Made by a program: the position numbers and the translations under genes | NCBI GenBank assembly: GCA_963576565.1 | Contig: OY755046.1 | Coordinates: 69,097,719 to 69,161,718 of the forward strand | Direction of reading: 5' to 3' | From: Aspidapion aeneum | Taxonomy: Eukaryota; Arthropoda; Insecta; Coleoptera; Brentidae | Length of the DNA: 64,000 bases | Notes under the pieces: model-generated | The model's input: only the letters and a program-made list of their open reading frames with translations | Told to the model about the DNA's origin: nothing | Databases searched by the model: none | In this document: in pieces, positions 10,960 through 21,930 of the stretch | Layout of the letters: each line of letters opens with the position of its first letter | Numbering within the stretch: the stretch's first letter is position 1

Positions 10960-11490
10960 AATGACCACTGAACAAAGATGGTTAAAGCAATAATCTGTGT
11001 CTCTGTCTCAACAAGAATGCCTCGCCGCGAATTGATTTCTTTTTTCGGTCATGAAGCACCACATCAGTCGACAGTTTCTCGTTGGTATGGAGAATTCAAA
11101 CGTGGAAGGATTAGCCTTAGCGCCGATCCAAGGCCAGGTGCACTAAAAACGGCTGTCACCCAGGAAAACATCGATGCTGATCGACATGTGACATATCGCG
11201 AGGCTTCATTGGGGATTTAAAAGACCTCAATTCAAACATTTTTTCATGAAGAATTAGGTGTAAGAAAAGTAGTTTCCTGCTGGATACCACATCTGTTAAC
11301 CAAACACCGAAAGAAGCTAGGGTTCGTGTTAGAAAACTCTAGATCGCTTTGCGGCAGGAAACTCGAAAACCGTGTAGAGTATTGTCAGTGGTGATGAATC
11401 GTTGATTTACTCATATGAACCCGAAAATAAACGTCAGACGTCTGTTTGGGTGTTCCAAGATGAAGAAAAGGCAACAAAAGTCATCCGTTC
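10960..11490 (+). pseudogene. Mariner transposase relic (N-terminal part)
   Basis: Reads HQSTVSRWYGEFKRGRISL, DPRPGA and TAVTQENIDA, then in shifted frames HEELGVRKV and WIPHLLT. This is the helix-turn-helix DNA-binding part of a mariner transposase. It has a 10-odd-codon deletion, stops and frameshifts, and runs into (TC)n at 11487-11508 before the catalytic half. A second fragment of the same subfamily lies at 49550-49772. Confidence 0.7.
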
Positions 11491-11514
11491 TCTCTCTCTC
11501 TCTCTCTCTTAATA

Positions 11515-12190
11515 ACTTTTTTTTAAAATTAAAAGTGACGCTAAAGGAAGTTCTAAAAGTTCACACTATTTTACGACTACAACACTTCAAGTCAATTTTA
11601 AAAGATGGCGCTTAAAGCAAGACAAAATCTCTATACATACATTATATTTTCCTTAAAAGCTAAACAAGATTTTTCAACAGTAAACACTTTTACACAATAT
11701 TCATGTGTATATATCAGGTAATTAACTGATACGTCGTGATCGTGAAGGATCAAGGATCAGTTCATTAACTGATGTTTGGAGTTCAGAAGCCAAAGCACAA
11801 AGCACTCCCGGATAGATTTCGCCCAAGTGAAAAATGTCGTCAATAGATGGCGATGCTTCTAGTAAAAACTCAAAAATATTTGGTAGAAAAGCCATGCAAG
11901 TCGCGTTTTAAAATTCGGGTAAAAAAGGTGCGAAACAAAATGTGATTTTGACGTTGATAAAAATCTACTTAAATTCACTTGACGTAAAAACATTGCTGTC
12001 TTGATTTGATAATGTGGCATTATTACAACGCCGTTTTCAGCAACGTTATTTTTTATGACGTTAATGAATGACCTATTAAGCGTGTTTTCATATATGAAAT
12101 AAGCGTTTATTTCTAGCCGCTTTTAAAATCAACGTTTTTTTTTCTCACGCGTTTTTTACGTGTTAAACACGTGGCTGTTATATGTGAGTT
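11515..12190 (+). repeat. About 670-bp repeat, inverted partner at 25175-25830
   Basis: The same sequence occurs in reverse at 25175-25830 with many small differences (shared blocks include AAAGCCATGCAAGTCGCGTT reversed, AATGACCTATTAAGC and ACGTGTTAAACACGTG). No protein is encoded. One end carries the palindromic ACGTGTTAAACACGT. Family unknown. Confidence 0.6.
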
Positions 12191-12451
12191 TGTATGCAGG
12201 GCTAAACGTGTCTACTGGCGCCATTTTTAAAGATAAATTTGTGGTGTTAAAAACCTCTTAACAATTTAAAACTGATAATTTGTTTCAACTTCCGTTTTTT
12301 TGGATTTTTAGCGTTATTTGATAGAGGGTTTCCATCAAACAACGTTTTTAGTTAGGTACCAAATTTCAGAAAACGTTAAGAAAAAAAATAATGATGAGTA
12401 AACAACTAATTTTAACTTAATATTAGGAAATCAAAAAGTTTTTTCAGAATC

Positions 12452-12488
12452 TATAAATGTTTTGCAACAAGTGTTCGTTCGATTCAGT
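12452..12488 (+). promoter_or_regulatory. Core promoter: TATA box and initiator
   Basis: TATAAA at 12452-12457 is followed by an arthropod-type initiator TCAGT at 12484-12488, 34 bases from the first T of the TATA box to the A of the initiator. The start codon of the signal-peptide exon lies 20 bases after that A. This is a pattern match, not an experiment. Confidence 0.5.
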
Positions 12489-12505
12489 AAATAATATTTC
12501 TCAAA

Positions 12506-12665
12506 ATGTGTACGACGCAAAAATTCGTACATTTTGTGTTTTTTTTAAGTTTTTTCGTGTTCTTATACTTAAATGATGATTATGCTAGTGGAATTACCAT
12601 AGAAGAAATTGATAGAGATTTGAAATTTATTAAAACCTGCAATAAAACCTCTCCAGTTAGTTTAT
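12506..12665 (+). CDS. First exon of a secreted protein, possibly JHBP/takeout-like
   Basis: Starts at ATG 12506, just after a TATA/initiator pair. The N-terminus KFVHFVFFLSFFVFLYL is a strong signal peptide (about residues 5-22). A short acidic stretch follows (EEIDRDLKF), then KTCNKTSPVSL and the first base of the next codon. The donor T|GTAAGT ends the exon at 12665. A C-x8-C spacing would arise if the split codon is Cys; with F-I-K-T-C this resembles the start of juvenile-hormone-binding/takeout proteins, but the similarity is weak. No downstream exon could be found; the next 5 kb is satellite. It could also be a lone remnant. Confidence 0.4.
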
Positions 12666-12720
12666 GTAAGTATAATATAGGGTGTTCAAAGTTCAAAGAC
12701 AGCACTTAACTTAGTCAATA

Positions 12721-12980
12721 GGGACTTGCAATAAAGCCAGGCAGTAATTGTGCCGGGCACTATTCTGACAGTTTCGCATTATAAGAAATAAAATTAGGCA
12801 TTTGTGTATTATAAGAGCCATAATGAATAGTGCCGCCACTATTAATGGAAAATAAACGACTGGATTTATAAATTCAACTTTGTTATGTCAATTTTGAAAG
12901 ATCAACTGTCACTTTTCAATGGAAAACTGTTAGAATGGTGTCCGGCACTATTATTGCCTGGCTTTGTTGCAATAAGTCCC
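12721..12980. mobile_element. MITE, copy 2 of the 10131-10412 family
   Basis: The ends GGGACTTGCAATAAAGCCAG and the mirrored GCTTTGTTGCAATAAGTCCC match copy 1 with about one change in six. The middle shares GAAAATAAACGAC-GGATTTATAAATTC. It lies in the first intron of the gene starting at 12506, directly after the donor. Confidence 0.65.
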
Positions 12981-13054
12981 TAATATAAGAGCTACAGGGT
13001 CGGTTATATAACTCAGTTTCCTATTCAATACCATCAAAAATGAGACCTGTCTAA

Positions 13055-16000
13055 TCTGGGGTCATGGCAGTGCCTCGCCAAGTTCGCGCGGAAATTGCTG
13101 TACAACTTTTCTTGAAACATTTCAGCCCAAATTTGACCTATATAAAACTCTACTTTGGAATGACCTACGAAACTCAAACTTTGCAAAGTCGTAGATCTTT
13201 ATAGAGGTCACAAACCTTCCAAGTTTCATGGATTTCCATAAAGTAAATACGAAATTTCAAAAAACGTCGAAATTGCCACTTACTCATTCACTCTCTCATC
13301 TACTCACTCATTCACTCACTCATCTACTCACTCATTCACTCACTCATCTACTCACTCATGTATAGATCATCAAAATTCTACTGTACTTCCAGACATACTA
13401 CAAAGCTGAAATTTGGCACACTGATAGAAATTGTGACCAAACCCTTGGAAAAAATCAAAAAACCCCAAAATTTTAATTCACTCCCCTCCCTCATACATGT
13501 AAATTTATATAAAAGTAACATTGCCCACTTCCAGAAACGCTAGAGAGCTGAGCTTTGGCAGACTGATAGAAACTATAATAAGATTATGGGAAAAAATTTA
13601 AGAACCCCAAAATTTTAATTTGCTTCTTTCCCCTATAAATGTAAAGTTAAGTAAAATTAACATTGCTTACTTGCAGAAACACTCGGCAACTGAGCTTTGG
13701 AAGGCCGATAGAAACTGTGATAAAACTATAAAAGAAAATTAAAAAACCCCAAATTTTAATTAACTTCTCTCCCCTAGAAATGTAAAGTTATGTAAAAGTA
13801 ACATTTTCCACTTCCAGAAACGCTACAGAGCTGAGCTTTAGAAGACTGATAGGAACTATGATAAAACTATAGGAAAAAATTTAAAAACACTAAAATTTTA
13901 ATTTACTTTCCTGCCCTATAAATGTAAAGTTAAGTAAAATTAACATTGCTTACTTGCAGAAACACTCGAGAACTGAACTTTGGAAGGCCGATAGGAACTG
14001 TGATAAAACTATAAAAGAAAATTAAAAAACCCCAAATTTTAATTAACTTCTCTCCCCTAGAAATGTAAAGTTATGTAAAAGTAACATTTTCCACTTCCAG
14101 AAACGCTACAGAGCTGAGCTTTAGAAGACTGATAGGAACTATGATAAAACTATAGAAAAAATTGAAAAACACGAAAATTTTAATTTACTTTCCTGCCCTA
14201 TAAATGTAAAGTTAAGTAAAATTAACATTGCTTACTTGCAGAAACACTCGAGAACTGAGCTTTGGAAGGCCGATAGGAACTGTGATAAAACTATAAAAGA
14301 AAATTAAAAAACCCCAAATTTTAATTAACTTCTCTCCCCTAGAAATGTAAAGTTATGTAAAAGTAACATTTTCCACTTCCAGAAACGCTACAGAGCTGAG
14401 CTTTAGAAGACTGATAGGAACTATGATAAAACTATAGGAAAAAATTTAAAAACACGAAAATTTTAATTTACTTTCCTGCCCTATAAATGTAAAGTTAAGT
14501 AAAATTAACATTGCTTACTTGCAGAAACACTCGACAACTGAGCTTTGGAAGGCCGATAGAAACTGTGATAAAACTATAAAAGAAAATTAAAAATCCCCAA
14601 ATTTTAATTAACTTCTCTCCCCTAGAAATGTAAAGTTATGTAAAAGTAACATTTTCGACTTCCAGAAACGCTACAGAGCTGAGCTTTAGAAGACTGATAG
14701 GATCTATGATAAAACTATAGGAAAAAATTTAAAAACACTAAAATTTTAATTTACTTTCCTGCCCTATAAATGTAAAGTTAAGTAAAATTAACATTGCTTA
14801 CTTGCAGAAACACTCGAGAACTGAACTTTGGAAGGCCGATAGGAACTGTGATAAAACTATAAAAGAAAATTAAAAAACCCCAAATTTTAATTAACTTCTC
14901 TCCCCTAGAAATGTAAAGTTATGTAAAAGTAACATTTTCCACTTCCAGAAACGCTACAGAGCTGAGCTTTAGAAGACTGATAGGAACTATGATAAAACTA
15001 TAGAAAAAATTGAAAAACACGAAAATTTTAATTTACTTTCCTGCCCTATAAATGTAAAGTTAAGTAAAATTAACATTGCTTACTTGCAGAAACACTCGAG
15101 AACTGAGCTTTGGAAGGCCGATAGGAACTGTGATAAAACTATAAAAGAAAATTAAAAAACCCCAAATTTTAATTAACTTCTCTCCCCTAGAAATGTAAAG
15201 TTATGTAAAAGTAACATTTTCCACTTCCAGAAACGCTACAGAGCTGAGCTTTAGAAGACTGATAGGAACTATGATAAAACTATAGAAAAAATTGAAAAAC
15301 ACGAAAATTTTAATTTACTTTCCTGCCCTATAAATGTAAAGTTAAGTAAAATTAACATTGCTTACTTGCAGAAACACTCGAGAACTGAGCTTTGGAAGGC
15401 CGATAGAAACTGTGATAAAACTATAAAAGAAAATTAAAAAACCCCAAATTTTAATTAAGTTCTCTCCCCTAGAAATGTAAAGTTATGTAAAAGTAACATT
15501 TTCGACTTCCAGAAACGCTACAGAGCTGAGCTTTAGAAGACTGATAGGAACTATGATAAAACTATAGGAAAAAATTTAAAAACACTAAAATTTTAATTTA
15601 CTTTCCTGCCCTATAAATGTAAAGTTAAGTAAAATTAACATTGCTTACTTGCAGAAACACTCGAGAACTGAACTTTGGAAGGCCGATAGGAACTGTGATA
15701 AAACTATAAAAGAAAATTAAAAAACCCCAAATTTTAATTAACTTCTCTCCCCTAGAAATGTAAAGTTATGTAAAAGTAACATTTTCCACTTCCAGAAACG
15801 CTACAGAGCTGAGCTTTAGAAGACTGATAGGAACTATGATAAAACTATAGAAAAAATTGAAAAACACGAAAATTTTAATTTACTTTCCTGCCCTATAAAT
15901 GTAAAGTTAAGTAAAATTAACATTGCTTACTTGCAGAAACACTCGAGAACTGAGCTTTGGAAGGCCGATAGGAACTGTGATAAAACTATAAAAGAAAATT

Positions 16001-18240
16001 AAAAAACCCCAAATTTTAATTAACTTCTCTCCCCTAGAAATGTAAAGTTATGTAAAAGTAACATTTTCCACTTCCAGAAACGCTACAGAGCTGAGCTTTA
16101 GAAGACTGATAGGAACTATGATAAAACTATAGGAAAAAATTTAAAAACACGAAAATTTTAATTTACTTTCCTGCCCTATAAATGTAAAGTTAAGTAAAAT
16201 TAACATTGCTTACTTGCAGAAACACTCGACAACTGAGCTTTGGAAGGCCGATAGAAACTGTGATAAAACTATAAAAGAAAATTAAAAATCCCCAAATTTT
16301 AATTAACTTCTCTCCCCTAGAAATGTAAAGTTATGTAAAAGTAACATTTTCGACTTCCAGAAACGCTACAGAGCTGAGCTTTAGAAGACTGATAGGATCT
16401 ATGATAAAACTATAGGAAAAAATTTAAAAACACTAAAATTTTAATTTACTTTCCTGCCCTATAAATGTAAAGTTAAGTAAAATTAACATTGCTTACTTGC
16501 AGAAACACTCGAGAACTGAACTTTGGAAGGCCGATAGGAACTGTGATAAAACTATAAAAGAAAATTAAAAAACCCCAAATTTTAATTAACTTCTCTCCCC
16601 TAGAAATGTAAAGTTATGTAAAAGTAACATTTTCCACTTCCAGAAACGCTACAGAGCTGAGCTCTAGAAGACTGATAGGAACTATGATAAAACTATAGGA
16701 AAAAATTTAAAAACACGAAAATTTTAATTTACTTTCCTGCCCTATAAATGTAAAGTTAAGTAAAATTAACATTGCTTACTTGCAGAAACACTCGAGAACT
16801 GAGCTTTGGAAGGCCGATAGGAACTGTGATAAAACTATAAAAGAAAATTAAAAAACCCCAAATTTTAATTAACTTCTCTCCCCTAGACATGTAAAGTTAT
16901 GTAACAGTAACATTTTCCACTTCCAGAAACGCTACAGAGCTGAGCTTTAGAAGACTGATAGGAACTATGATAAAACTATAGGAAAAAATTTAAAAACACT
17001 AAAATTTTAATTTACTTTCCTGCCCTATAAATGTAAAGTTAAGTAAAATTAACATTGCTTACTTGCAGAAACACTCGAGAACTGAGCTTTGGAAGGCCGA
17101 TAGGAACTGTGATAAAACTATAAAAGAAAATTAAAAAACCCCAAATTTTAATTAACTTCTCTCCCCTAGAAATGTAAAGTTATGTAAAAGTAACATTTTC
17201 CACTTCCAGAAACGCTACAGAGCTGAGCTCTAGAAGACTGATAGGAACTATGATAAAACTATAGGAAAAAATGTAAAAACACGAAAATTTTAATTTACTT
17301 TCCTGCCCTATAAATGTAAAGTTAAGTAAAATTAACACTGCTTACTTGCAGAAACACTCGACAACTGAGCTTTGGAAGGCCGATAGAAACTGTGATAAAA
17401 CTATAAAAGAAAATTAAAAAACCCCAAATTTTAATTAACTTCTCTCCCCTAGAAATGTAAAGTTATGTAAAAGTAACATTTTCCACTTCCAGAAACGCTA
17501 CAGAGCTGAGCTCTAGAAGACTGATAGGAACTATGATAAAACTATAGGAAAAAATTTAAAAACACGAAAATTTTAATTTACTTTCCTGCCCTATAAATGT
17601 AAAGTTAAGTAAAATTAACATTGCTTACTTGCAGAAACACTCGACAACTGAGCTTTGGAAGGCCGATAGAAACTGTGATAAAACTATAAAAGAAAATTAA
17701 AAATCCCCAAATTTTAATTAACTTCTCTCCCCTAGAAATGTAAAGTTATGTAAAAGTAACATTTTCGACTTCCAGAAACGCTACAGAGCTGAGCTTTAGA
17801 AGACGGATAAGAACTATGATAAAACTATAGGAAAAAATTTAAAAACACGAACATTTTAATTTACTTTCCTGCCCTATAAATGTAAAGTTAAGTAAAATTA
17901 ACATTGCTTACTTGCAGAAACACTAGAGAACTGAGCTTTTGAAGGCTGATAGGAACTATGATAAAACCATAGGAAAATATAAGAAAACCTCAAAATTTTT
18001 AATAAAGCATAGATTGTTTTGAACAATATTTTGCATATTTTAGTACTTTAAAACTTAAATATTATCCAAATCCTTTAAAAAAGGAGTGAAATCATAACAA
18101 AAACATTTCATATAAACAAAAGCCAAGTACGCGAAAGTAGTATTCCATAAAAAGAATTGAGATAAAACTAAAGCCAAGTTCTCCAATACAAATTCCAAAA
18201 TGAAAGGTTCTTAATAGTTTGTAAATGTTTTTCTAAACTT
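13055..18240 (+). mobile_element. Helitron-like element carrying a giant tandem array (copy A)
   Basis: Begins A|TCTGGGG at 13055, the terminus shared by four copies in the window. After about 225 bases of family-specific 5' sequence comes a short minisatellite (CTCATTCACTCACTCATCTA, 13280-13350), then the 141-bp monomer array, then a 3' tail of about 250 bases shared with copy C (TTAAAACTTAAATATTATCC and CCAAGTTCTCCAATACAAAT). The tail is followed by an inverted partial duplicate of itself at 18311-18372. No Rep or helicase is encoded, so it is non-autonomous. The 3' CTRR/hairpin of Helitrons is not obvious, so the class is tentative. Confidence 0.55.
13360..17990 (+). repeat. Satellite array: about 33 monomers of 141-142 bp in dimers
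   Basis: TGTAAAGTTA recurs at 13781, 13923, 14064, 14205 and so on, giving 141-142-bp monomers. Two types alternate: A with TTCCAGAAACGCTACAGAGC and B with TTGCAGAAACACTCGA, so the working unit is a dimer of about 283 bp. Variant markers (gatct for gaact at 14701 and 16396; the cacta variant at 13888 and 15582) repeat at 1694-1695 bp, that is six dimers, showing a higher-order duplication. A few diverged monomers lie at both edges. No reading frame spans the array. Confidence 0.9.
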
Positions 18241-18372
18241 GGCTATTACGGCTGCAAATGACTCTTAGGCACAGTGCTAAATTGAACATAAAGAAGTTTG
18301 GCTGGTATAGTTTAAAAAAACATTTCCAAACTAGTAAGAACCTTTCATTTTGAAATTTGTATTGGAGAACTT
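18172..18372. repeat. Inverted duplicate of the element's 3' tail
   Basis: CCAAGTTCTCCAATACAAAT with GAAAGGTTCTTA at 18175-18213 is mirrored at 18337-18370. About 60 bases pair around a spacer of about 80 bases. Confidence 0.6.
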
Positions 18373-18389
18373 GACTTTATTTCCTAGTC

Positions 18390-18840
18390 TTAAAATCAAT
18401 CACAGACTATGGCAAATTGGGTCAAAAGCATTCATTTTTTTTTGCTTTTTTGAAATCTCCAGGTCTCCATCTTTTATAATAACTGAGTTTCCCATTCCAT
18501 ATCATCAAAAATAGGACACCCTGTACAATAATCCATATTTAAATATCTCTCTGTAGATACAGTAAATCAAGTCCTGATCAATCACAAACTATGGAAAATT
18601 GAGTCAAAAGCGTTTAAATGTTTTTTGCATTGCCTGTACACAAAGTATGGATGGATGGACCAAGATGGAGGATTCCTGCTACACAATATCAAAAGCACTC
18701 TACTGGAAACTGAGGTAACAACAGCGGTGGCTGCTACAAGGAGGGCGACGGGGTAGAGCCCTCCCAAAATTAGACAACAACTAGTATTTTTAATTGATTT
18801 ATTTAAAAAAAGTTGTCCAGTTCTTTTTTTGTAGTCTGTG
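18390..18840. other. No gene; short duplicated segment
   Basis: AATCACAGACTATGGCAAATTGGGTCAAAAGC (18400) recurs diverged at 18580-18612, so part of this stretch is a tandem duplication of about 180 bases. Nothing coding is seen. Confidence 0.4.
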
Positions 18841-18879
18841 GTTAACTGGGGAAACTTATTTAGCGTAAATAATTACAAA

Positions 18880-19560
18880 CCGGCAGCACCGCGCGGGACA
18901 AGATTTCAATTTCACCCGTTTTTTAGCGGTGGCTGTTTTCGCGCGGTGGCGCACGCGGGAGGAATGTTTGTTTTAGTTGACGCCGGCCATATTCATCGTG
19001 CCAAAGCGTTCGTCGCCCTTTCTACGTGTTGCCGGTTTTATCCTTAGTGAAGACGTATGAGTTTGTTTGTATTTGGGGTACGTCAGGGTGAGTAGTTAAA
19101 AGCCTTGCCGGTCGGGTGTCCATTGTTTGTTTTTGTTTGTTTTTAAAATGGAAATAAATACCGTCGATTATATAATTAACTGTGCAAATTTAAATACGTT
19201 GACATATGAACTTCGATTACAAATAAAATCTATAGGCCCACATAGACCGGACCTAAAAATCTCAAAAATTAGCCAAAATTTTAGTGCAAGTAATAAAAAA
19301 TTATACGATGCTGAAAACTGGTTGTGCGGTTGTGAAAAACGAAATGCTTTTTTTTGCTTTATTTGTCTTATTATGAACAATCCACGAAGTGATCCTGCAT
19401 TTCCACAGCGGTGTAGCGTGACTTTAGGGGCGGGGGGTCAAAGGCTAAAAAGGGCGTCCTTAAAAAAATTTGCGACCACAAAACAAATAAAAGGCCATCC
19501 ATGTATGCTTTGGGTAGTATGCCTCGATTTGCCGCCGCCTAAATTTCCGCCCTAGCCCTA
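18880..19560 (+). pseudogene. hAT/ZMYM-like transposase N-terminus (copy 1)
   Basis: From ATG at 19148 the frame reads MEINTVDYIINC and RLQIKSIGPHRPDLKI, then YDAENWLCGCEKRNAFFCF, a TTF-type zinc finger (W-L-C-x-C ... F-C-F-x-C) as in ZMYM1-like hAT transposases. After NNPRSDPA the sequence diverges from the sister copy at 56428 and becomes unrelated, so only the N-terminal part survives. An upstream GC-rich leader of about 250 bases is also shared with the sister copy. The catalytic domain is absent. Confidence 0.6.
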
Positions 19561-19807
19561 GCGTCGGCCCTGCTGCCTCTGTTGGGAAAATGCCTCTAAA
19601 AATGACGCCGATATAAGTTTTCTTAAGGTTTCAGACGTTGATATTTTACGTCTAATTTTGAGTTTTCATACCATTGACAGTGGGAAGGAAGAATTATAGA
19701 GATCAGTTGGATGGCTTGGTCGAGTTAATACCCTGAGAGTTTCTCGTTCTTGTATTGAGGCACCGCACACATGCATGGATAGAAGTTTTCCGAAAATTTA
19801 TGTATGG

Positions 19808-19880
19808 TCTTCGGTCGCTTAATGTAAAGAGCGTTTGCGTACAGAGCAAGAGATTCCGGGTTCGAGTCCCGGCCGAAAAC
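19808..19880 (+). tRNA. tRNA-like sequence (anticodon ACA), possibly pseudogene
   Basis: A 73-base cloverleaf fits: acceptor TCTTCGG/CCGAAAA (one mismatch), D-arm GCTT/GAGC with a short 8-base loop, anticodon arm TTTGC-GTACAGA-GCAAG, five-base variable loop, and a perfect T-arm CCGGG-TTCGAGT-CCCGG. The B box GGTTCGAGTCC is intact and TTTTTT follows at 19884-19889. The anticodon would be ACA (Cys UGU), which is not a normal eukaryotic cysteine anticodon, so this is a tRNA pseudogene, a mutated tRNA or a SINE head. Confidence 0.5.
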
Positions 19881-19883
19881 AAC

Positions 19884-19889
19884 TTTTTT
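19884..19889 (+). terminator. T-run after the tRNA-like sequence
   Basis: TTTTTT four bases after the tRNA-like 3' end fits an RNA polymerase III terminator. Confidence 0.4.
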
Positions 19890-20138
19890 CTGATTTTTCT
19901 TTATTTAATTTCATTTGTTAAAAGAACTCTTGTTGTAGGTTGAAATTGACAACTTGGATTATATTTTGTACGTTTGTACAGCGGTGGAAGTCAGCAATAG
20001 ATGCCACAGATCTTATCTGTTTACACAGTGTTTTTGGGACAAAATGAAAGAGGTAAGTTTAGAAAGAAATACAACAAAAATTAAATTAAAAAGAAAAATT
20101 TGATCTGACAAAAACAAATATGAAATGCAATATGGAAT

Positions 20139-20566
20139 AGAGACCCTGTATGTATATGACATATTTTAAAGAATAGAATCATGATAAACCCATCAAAGTC
20201 ACTTAACACTTTTTGGTTATGTCATTTTCTTGCCAAGTTCATTGGCGTTTCACTAAAATAATTTATGTTGTCAACGGTGAGTGACATCAATCATCCTGCA
20301 ACATATAAACAATCATGTTTGTCTGTCACCTCCTGTAAATGTTTGTCCAAAATCGTTTATTTTTATTTTCCGACGCTTATGAATTAACCATTAACGTTAA
20401 TACGTTAATGGAATTAACAAGGAGGGAAGATGCGTCTCTCTCTAAACAAGGCTAGAGTATAGAGGACCGATATTTCCTTTCTTTGATTTTGACTTAAATA
20501 AATTTGACTTTGATAAGTTTGTCGCATCTCTAATTCTTTAAAATATGTCATACATACAGGGTCTTT
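20139..20566. mobile_element. MITE of 428 bp with a perfect 10-bp flanking repeat
   Basis: The termini AGAGACCCTGTATGTATATG and (reversed) AAAGACCCTGTATGTATG are inverted repeats over about 36 bases. AATATGGAAT flanks both sides exactly (20129-20138 and 20567-20576). Its left end and subterminal region (CCCATCAAAGTCACT, ATTGGCGTTTCACTAAAATA) also occur at 56066-56190, directly upstream of the ZMYM-like copy 2, so it may be a non-autonomous derivative of that element. Confidence 0.7.
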
Positions 20567-20576
20567 AATATGGAAT

Positions 20577-21435
20577 GGTGTGAATGTAGGTATAATTATT
20601 TTTTTTTTGTTTTTGTTTTTAGCAAAACTTAGATCATGATGATTTTCACTCAGAGGTGTCCAGAAAATAAAAAAAAACTTAATAGTGTTAGTTTAAATTA
20701 TACTTTATATCTACTAATTTCTAGGTATTTATTTTGAGTAAATATACAGATGTAATTTAAATGATGAACCAAACTTTGAGGGTTGGTCCAAAGTAGACAA
20801 AAAGTTCAAAAAACTTTTGGCAATTTTTTTTTCCAAGTTATAGCATTTGTCATAATAAAGCAAGGCCAACAGAAAAATAGAGGCCACGACCCTAAAAAAA
20901 TCAGCTGTTCTCCCGGGGCTGAATTTTACATTGGGTCTTATGGAAGGTCAGACGTTTTTTTATGATATTTTCAAAATGGCACTACAGATTTCCGCAAAAT
21001 TTCAGTGAAATATTCTCAGACACCATCCCTATATTCCACCAAAGGTTTGTAAGGAAGCAACATGATTAAAAGGTTAAAATCTTCAAGATTTAGCATTCCT
21101 TATTTTGAATTCAAATTACCCGCCATGTACCACATGCCAACTGTTATATTTGACATGTATTTGAGTTTGTCATATGTGATTGTCACATTCGCTTCTGCTT
21201 TAAACTTAATTTTTGTGTGAGCTAATGAAGCGGCTATGAAAAATTAGGGCTTAATAGACATTAAAAAAAAATTGTTCTGCCAGAATAAAGTAAAAACAAT
21301 CTCAAAAACGACTTTATTTAACAAAAAATCAAATATCCATAAACCGTCATTCCAACTTCAAAATTTTAAAGACAATCAGCTGTGTCGTAACGTGACCATC
21401 AAAAAAAAATCAGCCCCGGATGTGACGTCAACAAA
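20577..21435. other. No gene recognised
   Basis: AT-rich sequence with a few short inverted repeats around CCCCGGGCTGA-like words (20905 and 21410). No supportable coding sequence. Confidence 0.4.
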
Positions 21436-21464
21436 GTGGAGGATCGTGGCCCGTCCATTTTGAT

Positions 21465-21930
21465 AGCCCTGAATAAAGCCATAAAAAAATATATCCTTAG
21501 TAGGTACCTCAAAACGAAAGTGTATAACCAATGTATCCTTCCTGTACTCACTTATAGATCCCAGACAGTAACAAAAGCTCAAAGATCAATGGACAGACAA
21601 ATGTTATATGTAAAGCTAGAAACAGATAGAAAAAGGATTGAATGGATAAGAAATAAAACAAAAGTAAGGGATGTCAGAGGAGAAGTAGCAAAATTAAAAT
21701 TAAAATTTGCCGGTCATAATATCAGACTGAAAGACCATCGATGAAACAAATGTATTGTGAACTGGAGACCTTCGGAAAATAAAAGAAGCAGGGGAAGACC
21801 CCAAATGAGAAGGGCGGACGAATTGAAGAAACATGCGGGAACTAGATGGATGAACACGGCAAAGATAGATCGAAGAAGACTAAATAGAATAGAATATAAT
21901 ATTTTGTCTGGTTTGAAGGATGGGGTAAAT
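21465..21930 (+). pseudogene. LINE reverse-transcriptase tail fragment
   Basis: Encodes YNQCILPVLTYRSQT, then RDVRGEVAKLKLKFAGHNIR and, after a stop at 21744, IVNWRPSENKRSRGRPQMRR and AGTRWMNTAK. This is the C-terminal GH-x-x-R ... W-x-P ... R-G-R-P block of an RTE-like LINE. It is 5'-truncated and serves as the uninterrupted comparison for the LINE at 2640-3810. Confidence 0.7.

Noticed and set aside
13280..17990. CRISPR-like array
   Set aside because: Units are directly adjacent 141-bp monomers without short repeats and unique spacers, in a eukaryotic genome.
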